Assembly (NCBI GenBank): GCA_964035795.1
Contig: OZ038325.1
Coordinates: 5,089,163 to 5,153,162, forward strand
Direction: 5' to 3'
Length of the DNA stretch: 64,000 nt
Source of the DNA: Pterobdella sp. o SKG-2022
Taxonomy: Eukaryota > Annelida > Clitellata > Hirudinida > Piscicolidae
This document shows, piece by piece, positions 1-12,600 of this stretch. The stretch's first letter is position 1, and each line of letters begins with the position of its first letter. Both the position numbers and the translations under genes were made by a program. The notes under the pieces were generated by a model. That model did not search any database, had not been told where the DNA came from, and worked only from the letters and a program-made list of their open reading frames with translations.

Positions 1-330
1 CGATTGTAGTGAGGGATGTAGGAAAGGTGGTGTGGGAGGTATTGTGAAAAGTGAGAGATAAGAGAGAAGCTATTGTGGGAGATGGAAGATGTGGTGGGAG
101 AGTGAGTGAAAAAGGTATGGGAGTGGGTGGTGAAGGTTGAGGAGTGGATTAAGAAAGTGGGGGAGTTGGTGGAGAAAATATGGAAGTGGGTGGAGGAGGG
201 GGTGGAAGAGTGGGTGGAGGAGGTGATAGCAGTGGCTTGGGGAGGTGTGGGAGTTGGTGAAGGAGGTGGTGAGAGTGGGTGGAGGAAGTTGAGAAAGACG
301 GGGTCCGGACCTGCTGTCAAATGTTAGTGA
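1..330. repeat. G/A-rich degenerate minisatellite-like tract
   Basis: The + strand is almost entirely purine plus T in GTGG, GGAG and GGTG blocks, with loosely repeating units such as GTGGAGGAGTGG. It is open in one + frame from 106 to 327, giving a Trp/Val/Glu/Lys peptide with heptad-like spacing. There is no splice context and no match to a family I know, so I read it as a drifting simple repeat and not as a gene. Confidence 0.55.
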
Positions 331-1089
331 GGATCCAGAGATCCATTCTATAAAAACCCTCCTTCCCAAACAATATTAACTGCTTCACTCAGTACCAAGC
401 TTCAGAGTTTTTTGTCGAAACAAATAATCATCTTACACCTTCACTATCTGAATGTAAGCACTCACATGTAATTTTGCAGCATTGATGTTGGCATGGAGAA
501 GTATTTGTTGAGATATTCGCTTTAAACTGAGTTTGCAAAGACAGCAATTTTGAAGAGAAGTCTTAAAGATGCATCGTTTCAAAAACTAACCTGTATTAAC
601 TTTTTAAAAACTTAAAATCTAATGCGCATCCCCAAAAACTAAAATATTATTAAAAAATTTATGTATTCAATTATAAACATTTGAACGAAGTGACATACAG
701 AGAAAGAGTTTCTCCAACCTTACTTGTTCTTTCAGCCCTTCCTTTTTATCAGTTCTTCCTTTGTCTTTGCACCTTTCCACCTAAGCTTGTCTAGAAAAAA
801 CGAGATTGCTCAAGCTTGCTTCCTTCTCCTTCTCCAAAAATCTTGAGTCTGTGAAGTCTATAAAAACTAATCATGGTAGAATAAGGAGTTTTGGGATTTC
901 AAACTTTTTGAATCTTAAAACAAGTCAATGACAACTTGGAATTATATAAATGAAGTTGCTGGTAAGGTTAAAGCCTTTCAAGGTGAAGGCATAGAAATTG
1001 TTAGCTTCAAAAATCTTTGGATGTTGAATTTGGCAAAATCGTAAGTTTTGGTTTAATTCAAATTGAGGTTTTATCCAGGATTTCAGAAT
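331..1089. other. AT-rich intergenic DNA, nothing recognised
   Basis: No exon with plausible splice sites, RNA gene or clear repeat was seen on either strand. Confidence 0.5.
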
Positions 1090-2840
1090 TAGATAACTTC
1101 TTGAGGTGGTTGGAAAGGAATTAGTGAAGATGATCAACAATTTGCCAAATAAAATGTGCTTTAGATCCAATCCCAAATTGACTGTTGAAACGAATAGCAA
1201 AATTTCTAGCATCTTTTTATTTGGTATCTTTAATTCCTTTCAAATCAGAAACTATTTCTCAAAATTTGAAGACAGCCTGTGCGACTCCAATATTGAAAAA
1301 ACCTAATCTGAAAAAATATTATCCATCTGTTTGTAGACCAATTTCAAATGTCCTTGTTTCATCAAAATTCTGGAATGGCTGGTTTCACAAAGAACACGTA
1401 ACTTTTCGATTGAAAAAGATTTGTTCAAAAGATTTTATACTGCTCATCGTCCTTTTCATTCAACAGAAACTGCTAAAACAAAAATCTACATGGATATCTT
1501 GAAAGCAGCTGATGAAGTTTTTCGATAACGTTGGATCTTATCTCAGCCTTCGACCTAGTCAATCATATTCTAATAAATGGTATATTTACAAAATTTTATT
1601 TCAAGGGTTCAGGCTAAGAATAGTATAAGGGCTATTCAAATAAGAGGTGTTTTTGTATTACTAATAATAGCGTTAGAACTAATTTATTTTATTTCCATAC
1701 TGTTGTGCCACAAGGTTCTGTAATCGGCCCGCTTTTATTCAATCTGTATTCTAGTGATCTAGAAACGGTTGCACTAAAACACGGCTTGAGTTTTTTTCCG
1801 CTATGCGGGTGACACTCAATTATATTTTAGCTGTGTCCTTGGTGAAACTGAGCAATTTCAGAACAGATTGTTTGAATGAGCCGATGAGATGGCAGCCTGG
1901 ATTGAATCCAATAGTTTTAAGCTATATAGATCCGAAATAGAACTATTATGTGAATAAGTTATCAACCAAACAGATTAGAATATTGGATACATTCCTTTTA
2001 CCTTCAGAAAGATTTAGGAGCCTCGGTGTTTTCTTGCCTCTCTATATTTCTCTTGTTGGTAGCCTCGTCCAAACTCAAACCTTCATTATCAGCAACATGC
2101 TGACGACAATGTTTTTGTCTCAATCATATGCAACTTAACACGTGTAAAACTGAAGTCACAAAATTCGGCACACCTAAACAACTCAGAGCTGTCGAAAATT
2201 TGAACAGTACCTATAACATCTCCTTCAATAGTTCTTTGAAAACCTCTGGTGTATTTTTTGTTTCTAAGCTCATCTTTAAAAATCACATCAACTTTACGAA
2301 AACTTGCACGTGAAATGAAATGGCCAGCAACCTGGTTCAACGCTTAGTACTCAATGGCATTGATTACTGCGACTCGGCTCTCTACGAAGTGGCAAACCTT
2401 CGGCTCAAAACTGCAAAAAATTTTAAATAAAAAAACCACACTATAACTCAACTGCAATGTAAGAAACCACTATCTTGATAGCTCTTCCAAGAATAATCTC
2501 CAACGTCTCCACTGGCTTCCAGTCGAGCAACGCATATTTTTAAAAAGTGCTCTACTAACTTTCAGCTATTTTAAGCTATTCTCTTCATCCTAGTTTCTTT
2601 TCTTTCTAAAACTAAAAACCAACAAAGAACTCTGCTCTAAGAGCACTTCTCCTAACAAATTAACCCACAAATAACAAGATTTCCTGTCATGCCTTTCGAC
2701 CCTCATCACCCAAGGTCTGTAATTCACTGCCGCAACATCAAAGAAAATGCAATAATCTTTCTATTCTTAAAAAACTTGAAAGCCCATTTATTGGAAACTG
2801 CTTTTCATTCTGGCAATATTTAAGCCGCTTCAATTTTACC
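1090..2840 (+). mobile_element. Decayed CR1/L2-like non-LTR retrotransposon (RT remnant)
   Basis: Broken frames carry the order of motifs of a LINE reverse transcriptase on the + strand. Near 1,270-1,350 lies TPILKKPN followed by RPISN; near 1,455 comes HRPFHSTETA; near 1,530 SAFDLVNHILI; near 1,700-1,760 VPQGSVIGPLLFNLY; near 1,800 YAGDTQLY. Further on are the C-terminal markers DYCDSALY (about 2,360) and LHWLPVEQRI (about 2,505-2,535), and a last segment resembling FLKNLKAHLLETAF at about 2,765. Frames change several times and stops are frequent, so it is an old dead copy. The DYC and LHWLP motifs point to the CR1/L2/jockey group, not RTE. Confidence 0.8.
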
Positions 2841-5153
2841 ACTTCAAACTTACATATCTAATCTATCAAATCTTCTTCATACCATTATAGGCATACTTCA
2901 TAGTTATTTTCAAACATCTATTGATGATGCTCATTTTAGTCATTACCATTATTTTTAATCTCATGATTGCTTACCTTGGCGCTTTACAAATTGACTTTTA
3001 TTTATTCATGCTTCTTCCTTCTTTCCACTTGAGCAGGTTCATGTAAGTTGCAAATGCTCAAGCTCCTCCTTCTTTTGCACTTCTGCTTCCTTGTTTCTCT
3101 TTTCCATTCTTTTTTCTTCCTTTTTTCCATTCTTTTTTTTTGAAAGTCACTCCTATCAAACGTTCAATAAGTGAACACATATAACCAAATAATAGAATAA
3201 AATTCTTGAAAGGCTGTCACTCCAAGACACCTTCAAGACTGGTGCCTGCAAATATTTAAAACGATTATCTCAAATACTCTGCCATCTACAACATGAATGC
3301 TCCAAACTGAATGGAAATGTTCACATTCACAGAATGAAGGTGCATGACAAACTTGTCTCGACAAAAACTGGAAACTTGATGACAAGTGAAACAACCTATA
3401 TCGCTTGTTCAAAAAAGTTTTTATATATAGACAAAAACCTTGACAAGATTCAAATTGCCCCAAAAAGAATCCCTGAATACACCACGTTGCCACTCAACAA
3501 CAAGCACCCGGACCTCTTGTTACCCCCATACCTCCTCTTGTTGCCCCCAGACCTCCTCTTGTTGCCCCCAGACCTCCTCTTGTTGCCCCCAGACCTCCTG
3601 TTGTTGTCTTTGGAAGGTACTGTTGTTGTCACCGGACTTCTTCTTTGCCCCAGACCTCCTGTTGTTTCACACAGACTTTCTGTTGTTGCTCCCGGACCTC
3701 CTTATTAAAGAAACCATCATCCAACACATTTTTTTGCGTCAACGTCATTTTTTTTAGAGAGAGTAATACCAGCTACTCTACTTCTTTCATTTGGCGTGTT
3801 GTTAATTTCCGTACCAAATTTATTCTAGGAAAACAGGATTGGAACCAGCAAAGTTTTGATTTGTTCACAGAGACTAATGAAAGGAGGTTGAAAGTGATTG
3901 CGGAGTGTATGTGCACGGTAACAAAGACTTTGAGAGTAGGAAAATTCTTTGATCTTGAAATGAGTTTTGAAGGATTTTGAAGTAATTTCAATAGATATAT
4001 ATAAACTTGAATAAATTGATTATACCATTGTTGAGTAATGTTTGGTGCAGAGGCATTGACTAGTTACTTTGGCGAGCAAGGGGAATACATTGGCTATGGT
4101 GGAGTGTATGTTGTGGTGATGCTGCATGTGGGGCAAGATCATTTCGAGCATCTTAGATAACTGTATTTGTAATCGTTTCGAATGTTAATAATAATTTTCC
4201 AACTTTTCATATTATGGAATGAAATATAAGTAAACAATGTAAATTAACCTTTTATTGGTCGATTCGATCGAAATTGCTGACATCATAGATTTTTTATGGA
4301 CAAATAGAGGATTTGCCATCTATGCTGCTAAAAAACATCATTTGATGAACAGAAATCTAATAATGCAAAGGAATCTCCACAAGGTAGAAAGATGTCTTCG
4401 ATGGAATCTGAAAAATGGAACTAAAATAAACAAAATAATGTATGTTCTTGTGGTTAGCTCGAACACACTATATAAGAACAATAAGCTTTCTAATGCTTTC
4501 ATAATAACTGATGTTTTCCGATAGAGTCTAACTTAAGAAAAATTATAATCTTTTTCGAAAACAAATCTATCTTGAAAGATTTTTCATTTTGACGTGTGAA
4601 AACATATTTAAAAAAAATACATAAAAAACATTAAATATACAACTATATAACAGTGAGTACAAATCATTTTTCATTAAAATCGAACTTAGTATTAGCCTTT
4701 TGTGGCCCAAAAGATGTTTTAGCGTGCATTATCACACCACACAACCAGCGCAAGACTGAGCTGGTGGTAGAGATGGGCATAATAGCAGTTTGTTTCCTGG
4801 TCATTCTTTGCAGCTTTTGCTTGTTAAGGATGCTGCTTATTGAATGAAATATCATTTAAATACTTGCATATAATATTATTGATTTATAATTAAATCGTTT
4901 TTTTATGTAGAATACAATAATAATAATAACAAGATTTGATAACTAACCTCCAATGGAATACCAAGACTAAATTTATTCAAACTTTAAACTTTCTATTAAG
5001 AAATATGACCAGACTTGAGATACACTGAAACGTCTGAAAAGTTTGCAATAAGAACTCAAGATAAAGTCAAATATTAAGTGTTATGAATGTGTTTCCTACA
5101 AATAAATTGTTTATTGTTCAATCAAAAACATGCAAATAAGTGAAGAACAACCT
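2841..5153. other. Intergenic AT-rich DNA with one minisatellite
   Basis: Apart from the minisatellite at 3,509-3,612 I find only short open stretches: + strand 3,645-3,980, and a 40-codon run at about 4,038-4,160. Neither resembles a family I know or has a convincing exon structure. Confidence 0.4.
3509..3612. repeat. 21-bp minisatellite
   Basis: About four and a half copies of a unit reading CCTCCTCTTGTTGCCCCCAGA sit in tandem, followed to about 3,705 by decayed versions (GTTGTT, CCCAGACCTCC). The unit length is a multiple of three, so open frames run through it on both strands; these are by-products. Confidence 0.85.
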
Positions 5154-7335
5154 TTATGTTCGCAGTTCATTTATTTCATCCTTTGTCATGACTGATTTCA
5201 AGTCTCCAGTATCATACACCCTCCTTCAAAAACAATCACCTTCCTTTCTAATGACATTTTACATCTTTTAAATAATTCAATAAGTACTTTAATGAATAAT
5301 TTTTATAGCTATTATATCAAAGGTGAATAAGTTTTTACATAAATGAAATAGAAATTGGAAGCTCGATAAGGTAGAAATGAAAACTTTGTCTAAAAAAATA
5401 TGAACTCACTGTTAGAAAGTTATTCTCAAAGTCTTCTTATTCGCTTTATTTTTCTGGAAATATTCTTTGAGTTTGAATAGGATAAGCTGTGACCTGAACC
5501 ACAAATAATTAGAACTTATCAGAAATTTCAGTTTTAAATGAATTTTTCTTAAAATTTCTTTTTCACAGAAATAAACGAAAAACGACTTTTAAAATGATTA
5601 AACTAGTCAATTTCATATAAAAATTTTCTTAACGATTACAGACTTCAGAAAGTTTCGAGTTTTTGTAATCACTCCATTTCACAGTTCATTTTTAGTTACA
5701 TATACATATTGACTCAACAAAACTGGTGGTAACATTCAAACAGTTTCAAATGCATCCTATAACACATCATCACATGACTTATTGTTCATTCTTGACCTCC
5801 AAACTTGTTTCCAAAATGAAAATGTTAAATTGGTTAAAGAAAGTGCTCCAAATTTGTTTAAAAATGACTTCATCTTCTAAGTTGGGTTGTTGAAGCATTC
5901 ATTATAAACCAATAACATCTTGATCAAGACTTCATGCCAATAAAATTTTGAAAAAGTTCAAACCAACTTTTGAAATTTGAAGATTCAGCATAATCAACAT
6001 TTTGTTTTTTCAAATGGTTTTTGGTATTCTGAAGATTCTTAATAATATCGTTCAATGCTAGGATTTTTGATGAATCTGCTGATATGACAAACTTGCTTTT
6101 TTTGCCACAACTTCCAATAAACTTTTGACTGTTCTATATCTGCAAGCTATAAATGTAATCAAATAGTGCTTAACATTTGAATGGTTTTCTGTTCCAAGAA
6201 TTATTACCTATGTTTTCATTTTTCATCTTCAAAACAAATCCTTAATTTCGTCGTGCTGTTTCAAATTTTGAAGAAAATTTTCGATTATTTTTTTAAAAAT
6301 ATGAAAACAGTTAACATGTACAGAGTTAAAATGTAACAAGAGTCAATTCATCTGAATTTATACTGAAAATTAATTATGTGCAAAAAAATTTTTATTTAAA
6401 GCATTTTTAAGTTAAATTAGAAAATATTCTGCTAATGGAGGGTTTAAATGACTGCAGGTTGTTCCGGAAAGTTTTTAAAAGTGAATTATCGAAACGAATT
6501 AAAAACTCTACAAATTAAGTTATATAAAATGAGTTTCAAATAATGACACTCTATACTTGAAAAAATAGTTACAATAAGTAAATACAAACTGAACCTAAAA
6601 TAAAATAAAATAATCATAAGATACTAAACTTGAAATGAATAGAAGTTAAATGAGAACTTCTATAGAAAGCAACATACCAAGTTGCGATGTGTCAAACGCG
6701 GTATGATCATAATCGTGCAAAAACGAGAAAAGTTGCTTCGATAAGTTAACAAGTATTTCAATGAAGCGGATCTTGTGCTAACGCCTAAGTTTTTATGATA
6801 ACATGTTTTTCTTATTCACATTTTTGAAACAATCACAATATAAAAAAGAAAAAATTATGAGTATGCTTACCTCGGCTAATTTCTCTTGTGTTTGTTTATC
6901 ATTCTGATACAAAAGCCAAAATTTTTGCTGGTGTTTGATATTTCTTTCTACAAGATCAGGACGATTTGTTATAACAAGTAAATCAACCAGAAAATGGCTC
7001 TTCCGTTTTATCTCTTGACTAGAACCTTGCGGAATTTGGAGAATTATAATTTTTATAAGATGAAAGGCATAAAAGATGGAGTAAATTATTTTTATACTAA
7101 ATATTGATTCATTTTCAATGCAATGTGAACTAAAATATAGATAGTTTACATTTCTGCAAGATAAAACAAGATAGTCAATCGTTCTACATCGTATGGTATC
7201 AAAACACGCTAACCAGCCCTCAAAACTGATTGGGCAATTTTTTGAATAGTGCTCAAAACACCTGATTGCTAGCCAATTGAATCACTTTTTGTTTCAACTT
7301 CTTGAGAGCGTTTATGCTCATATTTTCACGAAGGT
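5154..7335 (-). CDS. Unrecognised minus-strand gene, fragmentary model
   Basis: Two segments look like real exons. 7,262-7,335 has acceptor TTTTCAG and donor GTGTTT and encodes a helical stretch containing SINALKKLKQKVIQLASNQ. 6,871 to about 7,025 has donor GTAAGC and encodes DLLVITNRPDLVERN then KHQQKFWLLYQNDKQTQ. Possible further exons, in compatible phase, are 5,968-6,133 (includes NDIIKNLQNTKNHLKKQN) and 5,797-5,876 (includes EVIFKQIWSTFFNQFNIF). A candidate last exon with a stop ends at 5,154 (includes VMTKDEINELRT). The phase between the first two exons and before the last one does not close, so exons are missing or misjudged. The peptide looks alpha-helical and perhaps coiled-coil. I do not recognise the family. 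It is downstream of SMCR8 on the same strand; no 5' end was found. Confidence 0.4.
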
Positions 7336-8339
7336 CTGAAAATTTGGAAGTTGTCCTGGAGTTTTCATGTTGAAATTTTTTGTATTTCCGAACTGTTATA
7401 CTTATTTTTGGTTAGTATCAATATTCAATTTCTTATGGTGATCAAACGACTTGAAATCTGCTTTAAAAACAATATAACTGTTAAGTTTTATGATAAGGCT
7501 AAACTTATCGAAAATTATAGCTTTTGGGTTTCAATAAATGTATTAAAATTTACTTATCTGATGTTTTTCGTCACAAAATATAAGACTGCATCATAATTAG
7601 GTAAAAATGAAAAAAAACACGTAAAACCGCCTAATTCTCATAAAAAAATACATTAAATATTTTAAGATATATTCGAAAAAAAGCATTATTATTGTTATTA
7701 TTATCATCATTATTCAGTTTGTAGTCCATTTTTATTCAGTTTTTCTAAATGATTTAAATACATGAAATACCGCATTACATTCATGTTAGGTTGCAGGTCT
7801 GTTCCACTGTGAACATAACTTTTTTATAGTACTTTTCTAATCATTCATGCTTTTTAGCTTTATGGTAGCCTCTGATACAAAACTCTAAGTAAAATAACTT
7901 TTATAGCGTCTCTTGCGCAGCATTTAAAGACGCTCTGCTCTGAACTGCTTGAAAAAAAGGTTTTGAGGATTTCAAGAAAAATAGAATATAAAAAAGAAAG
8001 TTTGAGATTATGAGAGTTCCAGAGAAAGAAAAAGCAGATTTAGCATAGGACTGAGAGGAAGAGATAATGAAGAGTTGAGACCAAGTAGAAGATTGTAGGA
8101 CAGCACGTCTAGGTAGTATGAGGTTGAAAAGATAGGAAGGTGAATTAGAGTGAGAGATTTTGTTCATGATAGTGAAGATTTTGTAGAATTAAAAAGAAAG
8201 TTTTTTAAAAAGAGAAAGATTTAAAACAGAAATACATTGACGCCATTGTTTTGAAGGCTGTCTTGCATTCCTTTTTCATCTTCTCATGCCTTTCAGCTTT
8301 TTTGACTCATTCAATTCCTTCTCTGCAGTCATTTTTTGC

Positions 8340-8520
8340 TAGTGATACTTACCTCTATGCCTGTTTCCGTCTCTTCTAACTCCTTTGTGTTGTGTGTAAT
8401 CTCCTAGAGTGAGCTTACGTGTCAATGATAAAAAATTGTTGATGCAACGATTAATATCGTAACGAGTCCAGAACTTTTTAGTTAGGTGTTGCAGCATATT
8501 TATAAAAAGGGCTTCTGTTG
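8340..8520 (-). mobile_element. Possible Bel/Pao-type integrase C-terminal fragment
   Basis: Read on the - strand, one frame of about 48 codons begins MLQHLTKKFWTRYDINRC and later has LTRKLTLGDYTQHKG. The spacing of FW.R then a hydrophobic helix then a GD-hydrophobic motif resembles the region after the integrase core in Bel/Pao Pol proteins (FWxRWxxEYL ... VGDVV). This is family knowledge applied to a short, decayed stretch. Long terminal repeats were not seen. Confidence 0.35.
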
Positions 8521-8934
8521 CCTCTCAGCTCTAAATAAATGGACATCATTATACTCGTTTATTACTTCCAGAAGCCAAACTTATTGAAGGAATTTCTCAT
8601 TTTGTTGAATGAATTGAAATACATAGACGAAAAATTTTTTAAAATTTGTTTATTAGTAAAATGCCCAAAAACTTTTATCAAAGGATCTTGAAATGAGTAA
8701 AAATCGGTTCTTATGATAATTTAACTGAGAGAAATTGAAAAATTAATTGAAAACGCTGAAGAATTTTAAAACATGATACTAAAAAGCTCCTTTGATGGTC
8801 GTGTGGGTGTTTAGTTTGCAAAGTTGTCCTAGAAAGAAATTTGATTATTATAATTGAATTCAACAATAATTTCAATCATTCAATTTACCAATAAGCTAAA
8901 CTTAAAATTCAAGTCTTATTAACCATACTGTTTT

Positions 8935-9210
8935 ACATGTCTCAATTACTAGGGTTGACGGCATACTATATCGATACTGCATCAAAAGTAAAAAGACATT
9001 TCATTTGCAAAAATTTTTATAAACTGCCAGCCGAGTTAACATCCAACACCAAGCTATCGAATTCTAAATCTGTCGTTCCAACTTTTGGACAGTTTGCTTC
9101 ACCATTGTCAAAAGAATGATCATCCGCCAAGCCAAATGACAACGATACCAGAATATCTGTTTGTTGATACCTGTTACCGGAGTCTACTGTTATCCAGCTT
9201 ATAACAGGAA
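8935..9210 (+). repeat. Dispersed repeat, copy A
   Basis: It shares order and wording with three other places in the window. The 5' part (ATTACTAGGGTTGACGGCAT) matches 13,600-13,640 and 57,385-57,420. The later part (CATCCGCCAAGCCAAATGAC, then ACCAGAATATCTGTTTGT) matches 57,555-57,605 and, inverted, 14,765-14,830. There is no coding content, so it is probably a non-autonomous element. Confidence 0.7.
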
Positions 9211-9630
9211 AGCAGTCTAACTCTAGGCGCTAATTTGGATAAATTTAACTTTCGATGCCCAAGAGAATCTTTTTGAAAGAATTCAAAAGAAGTAAACCAT
9301 AACTTGCTCAAAATATGTTATAATTAGAATTAGTAATTTTATAAAAGTAATGAATCTCTATTGCAAAAAAAAAATTTTAACGTGGAGACCGTTACAATCA
9401 ATAGTTTGATGTTATAACGATCTCCCATAAACTTAAACTTTGAAAACTCATACAATTACCAACTTGTTTTAAGAGGTAAATTCAGGATTTGCTTGCAGAC
9501 AATCTGCGATAAATACTGTGAAGAAGTTTCAAAACGAATTACAATCTGAATACTTTATATATTGCTGCACCCAAAAAACACATATTAAACTTCAAAAATG
9601 CTGAGATTAATACAATTAAACGAAGTCTAA

Positions 9631-12600
9631 TTAAAACAGCGCCAAAGTCTCTAGAGCACAATATAATGAAAGTGACAACGGCATAGGAGCACAAATGACC
9701 TTGACAATGGCAGCATCGTCAGAAGTGAGAAGAAGGTGGTCTTTCAAAAATGATTCGGATTTCTCTGAGCATTTCTTTCTTGACAACCAAGATGAGGAAG
9801 AAGATGATGAGAAAGAAGATGACATGGGACAAGCGTGAAAATAAATGAAGGCCTTGTTCACCAAGTTGAACAAAACACTGTAATAAGATGTATGATCAAT
9901 CTTTATGCAATTGATTCTATCTATCTATTTATCTACCTATGTAGATAAGCAGCGTATGAAACATCAGAATGGAATGAAGGGATCTTTTGTATTGCTTGCA
10001 ATAATATGCCATCCTGGGAATGTTTTATTGAGATGATGATGACGACAACGACAAACAAAATAAACTTAAGATGTTGAAAACTCATTAAAATTATAATTTT
10101 ATTATATATGAAAAAATCTATTTTTGAAATCCTAATAACGCTTATTATAAATAATAATAATTATTATTATTAACAGTATTAGTAGTAACAAAATTAATTA
10201 GACAGAAAAGATCCAAATCTAAGCTACCCAATGTTGTTACCTTGTATCTGGGTCCGCTTAGTGTCCTCTTCTCAAAGTTGAATACTGTCATGTACTCCTG
10301 TGGTTTTCATCACTGAATTGATTGCTAGCTTATAAACGGACGCAAAACGATGACGATGATGATGATAATAGATCTTGAGATATTGATTGATTGAATTTTA
10401 GTTAGTCAATAAAATATTTATTTGACAGATAACACAAAATCTTATTAAAAATTGGTTGGGCTTTGATTAATTTGAATATAAAGAGACTTATTAGCCCATA
10501 AACGTCCAGATTTTTGTTCACTTTTTTCAAATTTTCTTATTAAAAAAATAATTAAAAATCTTATTTCAATTTTTTAAGAAACAGTATTTGAAAAAGTTAC
10601 AGGTTAATTCTCCATGGAGTAACCAACTAATAAACCAATGCATCCAACACTTATGGGTACATTTTAATCCTTCGAGCCAAACGTAATTATTCAAACGAAA
10701 ACACTTTTAGGAGTTTATTTTATTCCACGAAGCTTACATTATCAAGTGGAGGTACAAATTTGTACTCTTAAAAGTGTTTTCATTTGAATAATTATGGGTA
10801 CAATGTGGCTCAAACCCCCCTACAAACAATGCTTCACCTGAAGGTCGTTGGGAATCATGCTTTCGAATGACTTCTTCTCTTGCCTGTGGAAAATTTCATC
10901 TCCATGTTTAATCATTTACAAATGTCTTTCATCTCATAGTTCCATAATTATATGCATGATAGAGCCGTTATGTAAGCCAATCATCAAGTCCCACATATAG
11001 ACCTTTCGGCAATCAGTCGGTTTCTTAATTTGCTACTACATGCATGCTTATGGCTCAATCTCAATTGAAAATTTATTAGATTATTCGTTTTGATTATAAA
11101 ATCAGCACTACCTGCATAAGCCCATCAGTTTGAGGTTCTCCAGTTGCCTGAGGTGCAAGGGAGATTGACACCATCGGGTGACGCTGATGGTGGTTTATAT
11201 AATATTTAATGGGTGTGGTGGTGGTTATGATGGTGGAAGTGATGATGGCAACAATAATGACGATGGTGGTGTTGATGACAAAGATGTGATGACTTGCTTT
11301 TTCTCACGATGAAGTATAATATAATGAAGACGGTGATATAATGATAAAGGAGACTGAACTGAACAATGAAGTATCATGAAATTAGCAAACAAACACAAAT
11401 TATTTATTCAGCTAAATCACGAAGCTTTTCGTAAGCCTAACTCACAATATCAAAATTATCATGGAGAAGCACATACAACAGCAAACTACCCACTTGTAGT
11501 ACCCCGGTACGAACATCCACAGTGCGGTCACTAGCTTTTTTATTGCTATTTCATGATTGGGTGAAGTTGTGTATATTATTAAAGGCCGACCAATTAAAAG
11601 AGAGAATGAAAAATGGACCGCTATTTCAGGATACAGTTTAAAAACCTGCCAAATACCGTAACCTGTGATGGAATGATTTGTGAGGCATTATTTACAAGCA
11701 CATCTAATTAATGAATCCTTTTTACACCAATTCACGATTGTTAGTCGTGACAGAAGTATCTTTATAATAAACAATATGATAAAAAAAGTCGCTATTTTGG
11801 TACATAGCACCGTAACTTAAAACAAACGCATCTAAGCCTCACAACAAAGACCAACCTATGCCTTTGATGTTGTTCAAGTTGGTTAAATGGTCTGCTATAC
11901 TGACTATTGACGCCCTAGATGCACTGTTTGCATAACTTTTGTCTGAGGTACTAAGGCTGACTTTATTATTATTATTATGGCTTTTATTATTTCTATTGTT
12001 GTTTTTATTACGTCCATCGATAGACAGTGATTGTGGTCTTTTGGCTTCATTATTATCGTTTTCAATTGAATTATAAATATTTTTATTATTCTTTGTATTA
12101 TTATTATTTTTCTTATTGTTATTACCAACAAAGACGTCATCTGACGTCACTTCACAATCCTTTGGTTTGACGTCATTATTCATATCGTGTATGCTTGTTT
12201 TTATTCTGTCCTTATTATCATTATTTATATTATTATTATTGCTTATATTATTATTATTTACATTATTAATATATTTATCATCTTCATTATTATTATTAAG
12301 AATATTTCTATTATTATCATCGCCATCGTTAATATTTCTAGAATCATTATCATGACTAATGGTGGTATCGATGGCTGTGATGACATCATCATCATCACTA
12401 CTATTATAATAGCAGTCTTCGTCGTCTTCCTCATTATTGAAAGATGAGAAGGTTGGTGATGGGCAGGTATGGAAGCTGATGAGTGTCTCGTTCTGAAGCA
12501 GGCGGTTATGATGGCTAGTATGTAAAATATGCCTAAATCCATTTTTTTATAAATTTTTTTACATCAAAAGTAACACTTTAAAATTTTTTTAAAAGTTATT

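Larger units (their letters stand above)
7336..9630. other. Gene-free stretch with repeat fragments
   Basis: It holds a possible 3' scrap of the SINE described elsewhere (about 7,760-7,790, matching its AAATACCGCATTACATT end), a possible Bel/Pao fragment (8,340-8,520) and copy A of a dispersed repeat (8,935-9,210). The rest is AT-rich with nothing recognised. Confidence 0.5.

Noticed and set aside
3645..4160. Two short plus-strand open stretches
   Set aside because: No family resemblance, no consistent splice sites, and similar lengths are expected by chance.
5430..5520. Possible minus-strand exon after GTGGTTCAG
   Set aside because: Every frame meets a stop before any donor in a usable phase.
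8355..8406. A coding exon on the minus strand with perfect GTAAGT donor
   Set aside because: The same DNA reads straight through in another frame as a Bel/Pao-like integrase tail, which explains it better.
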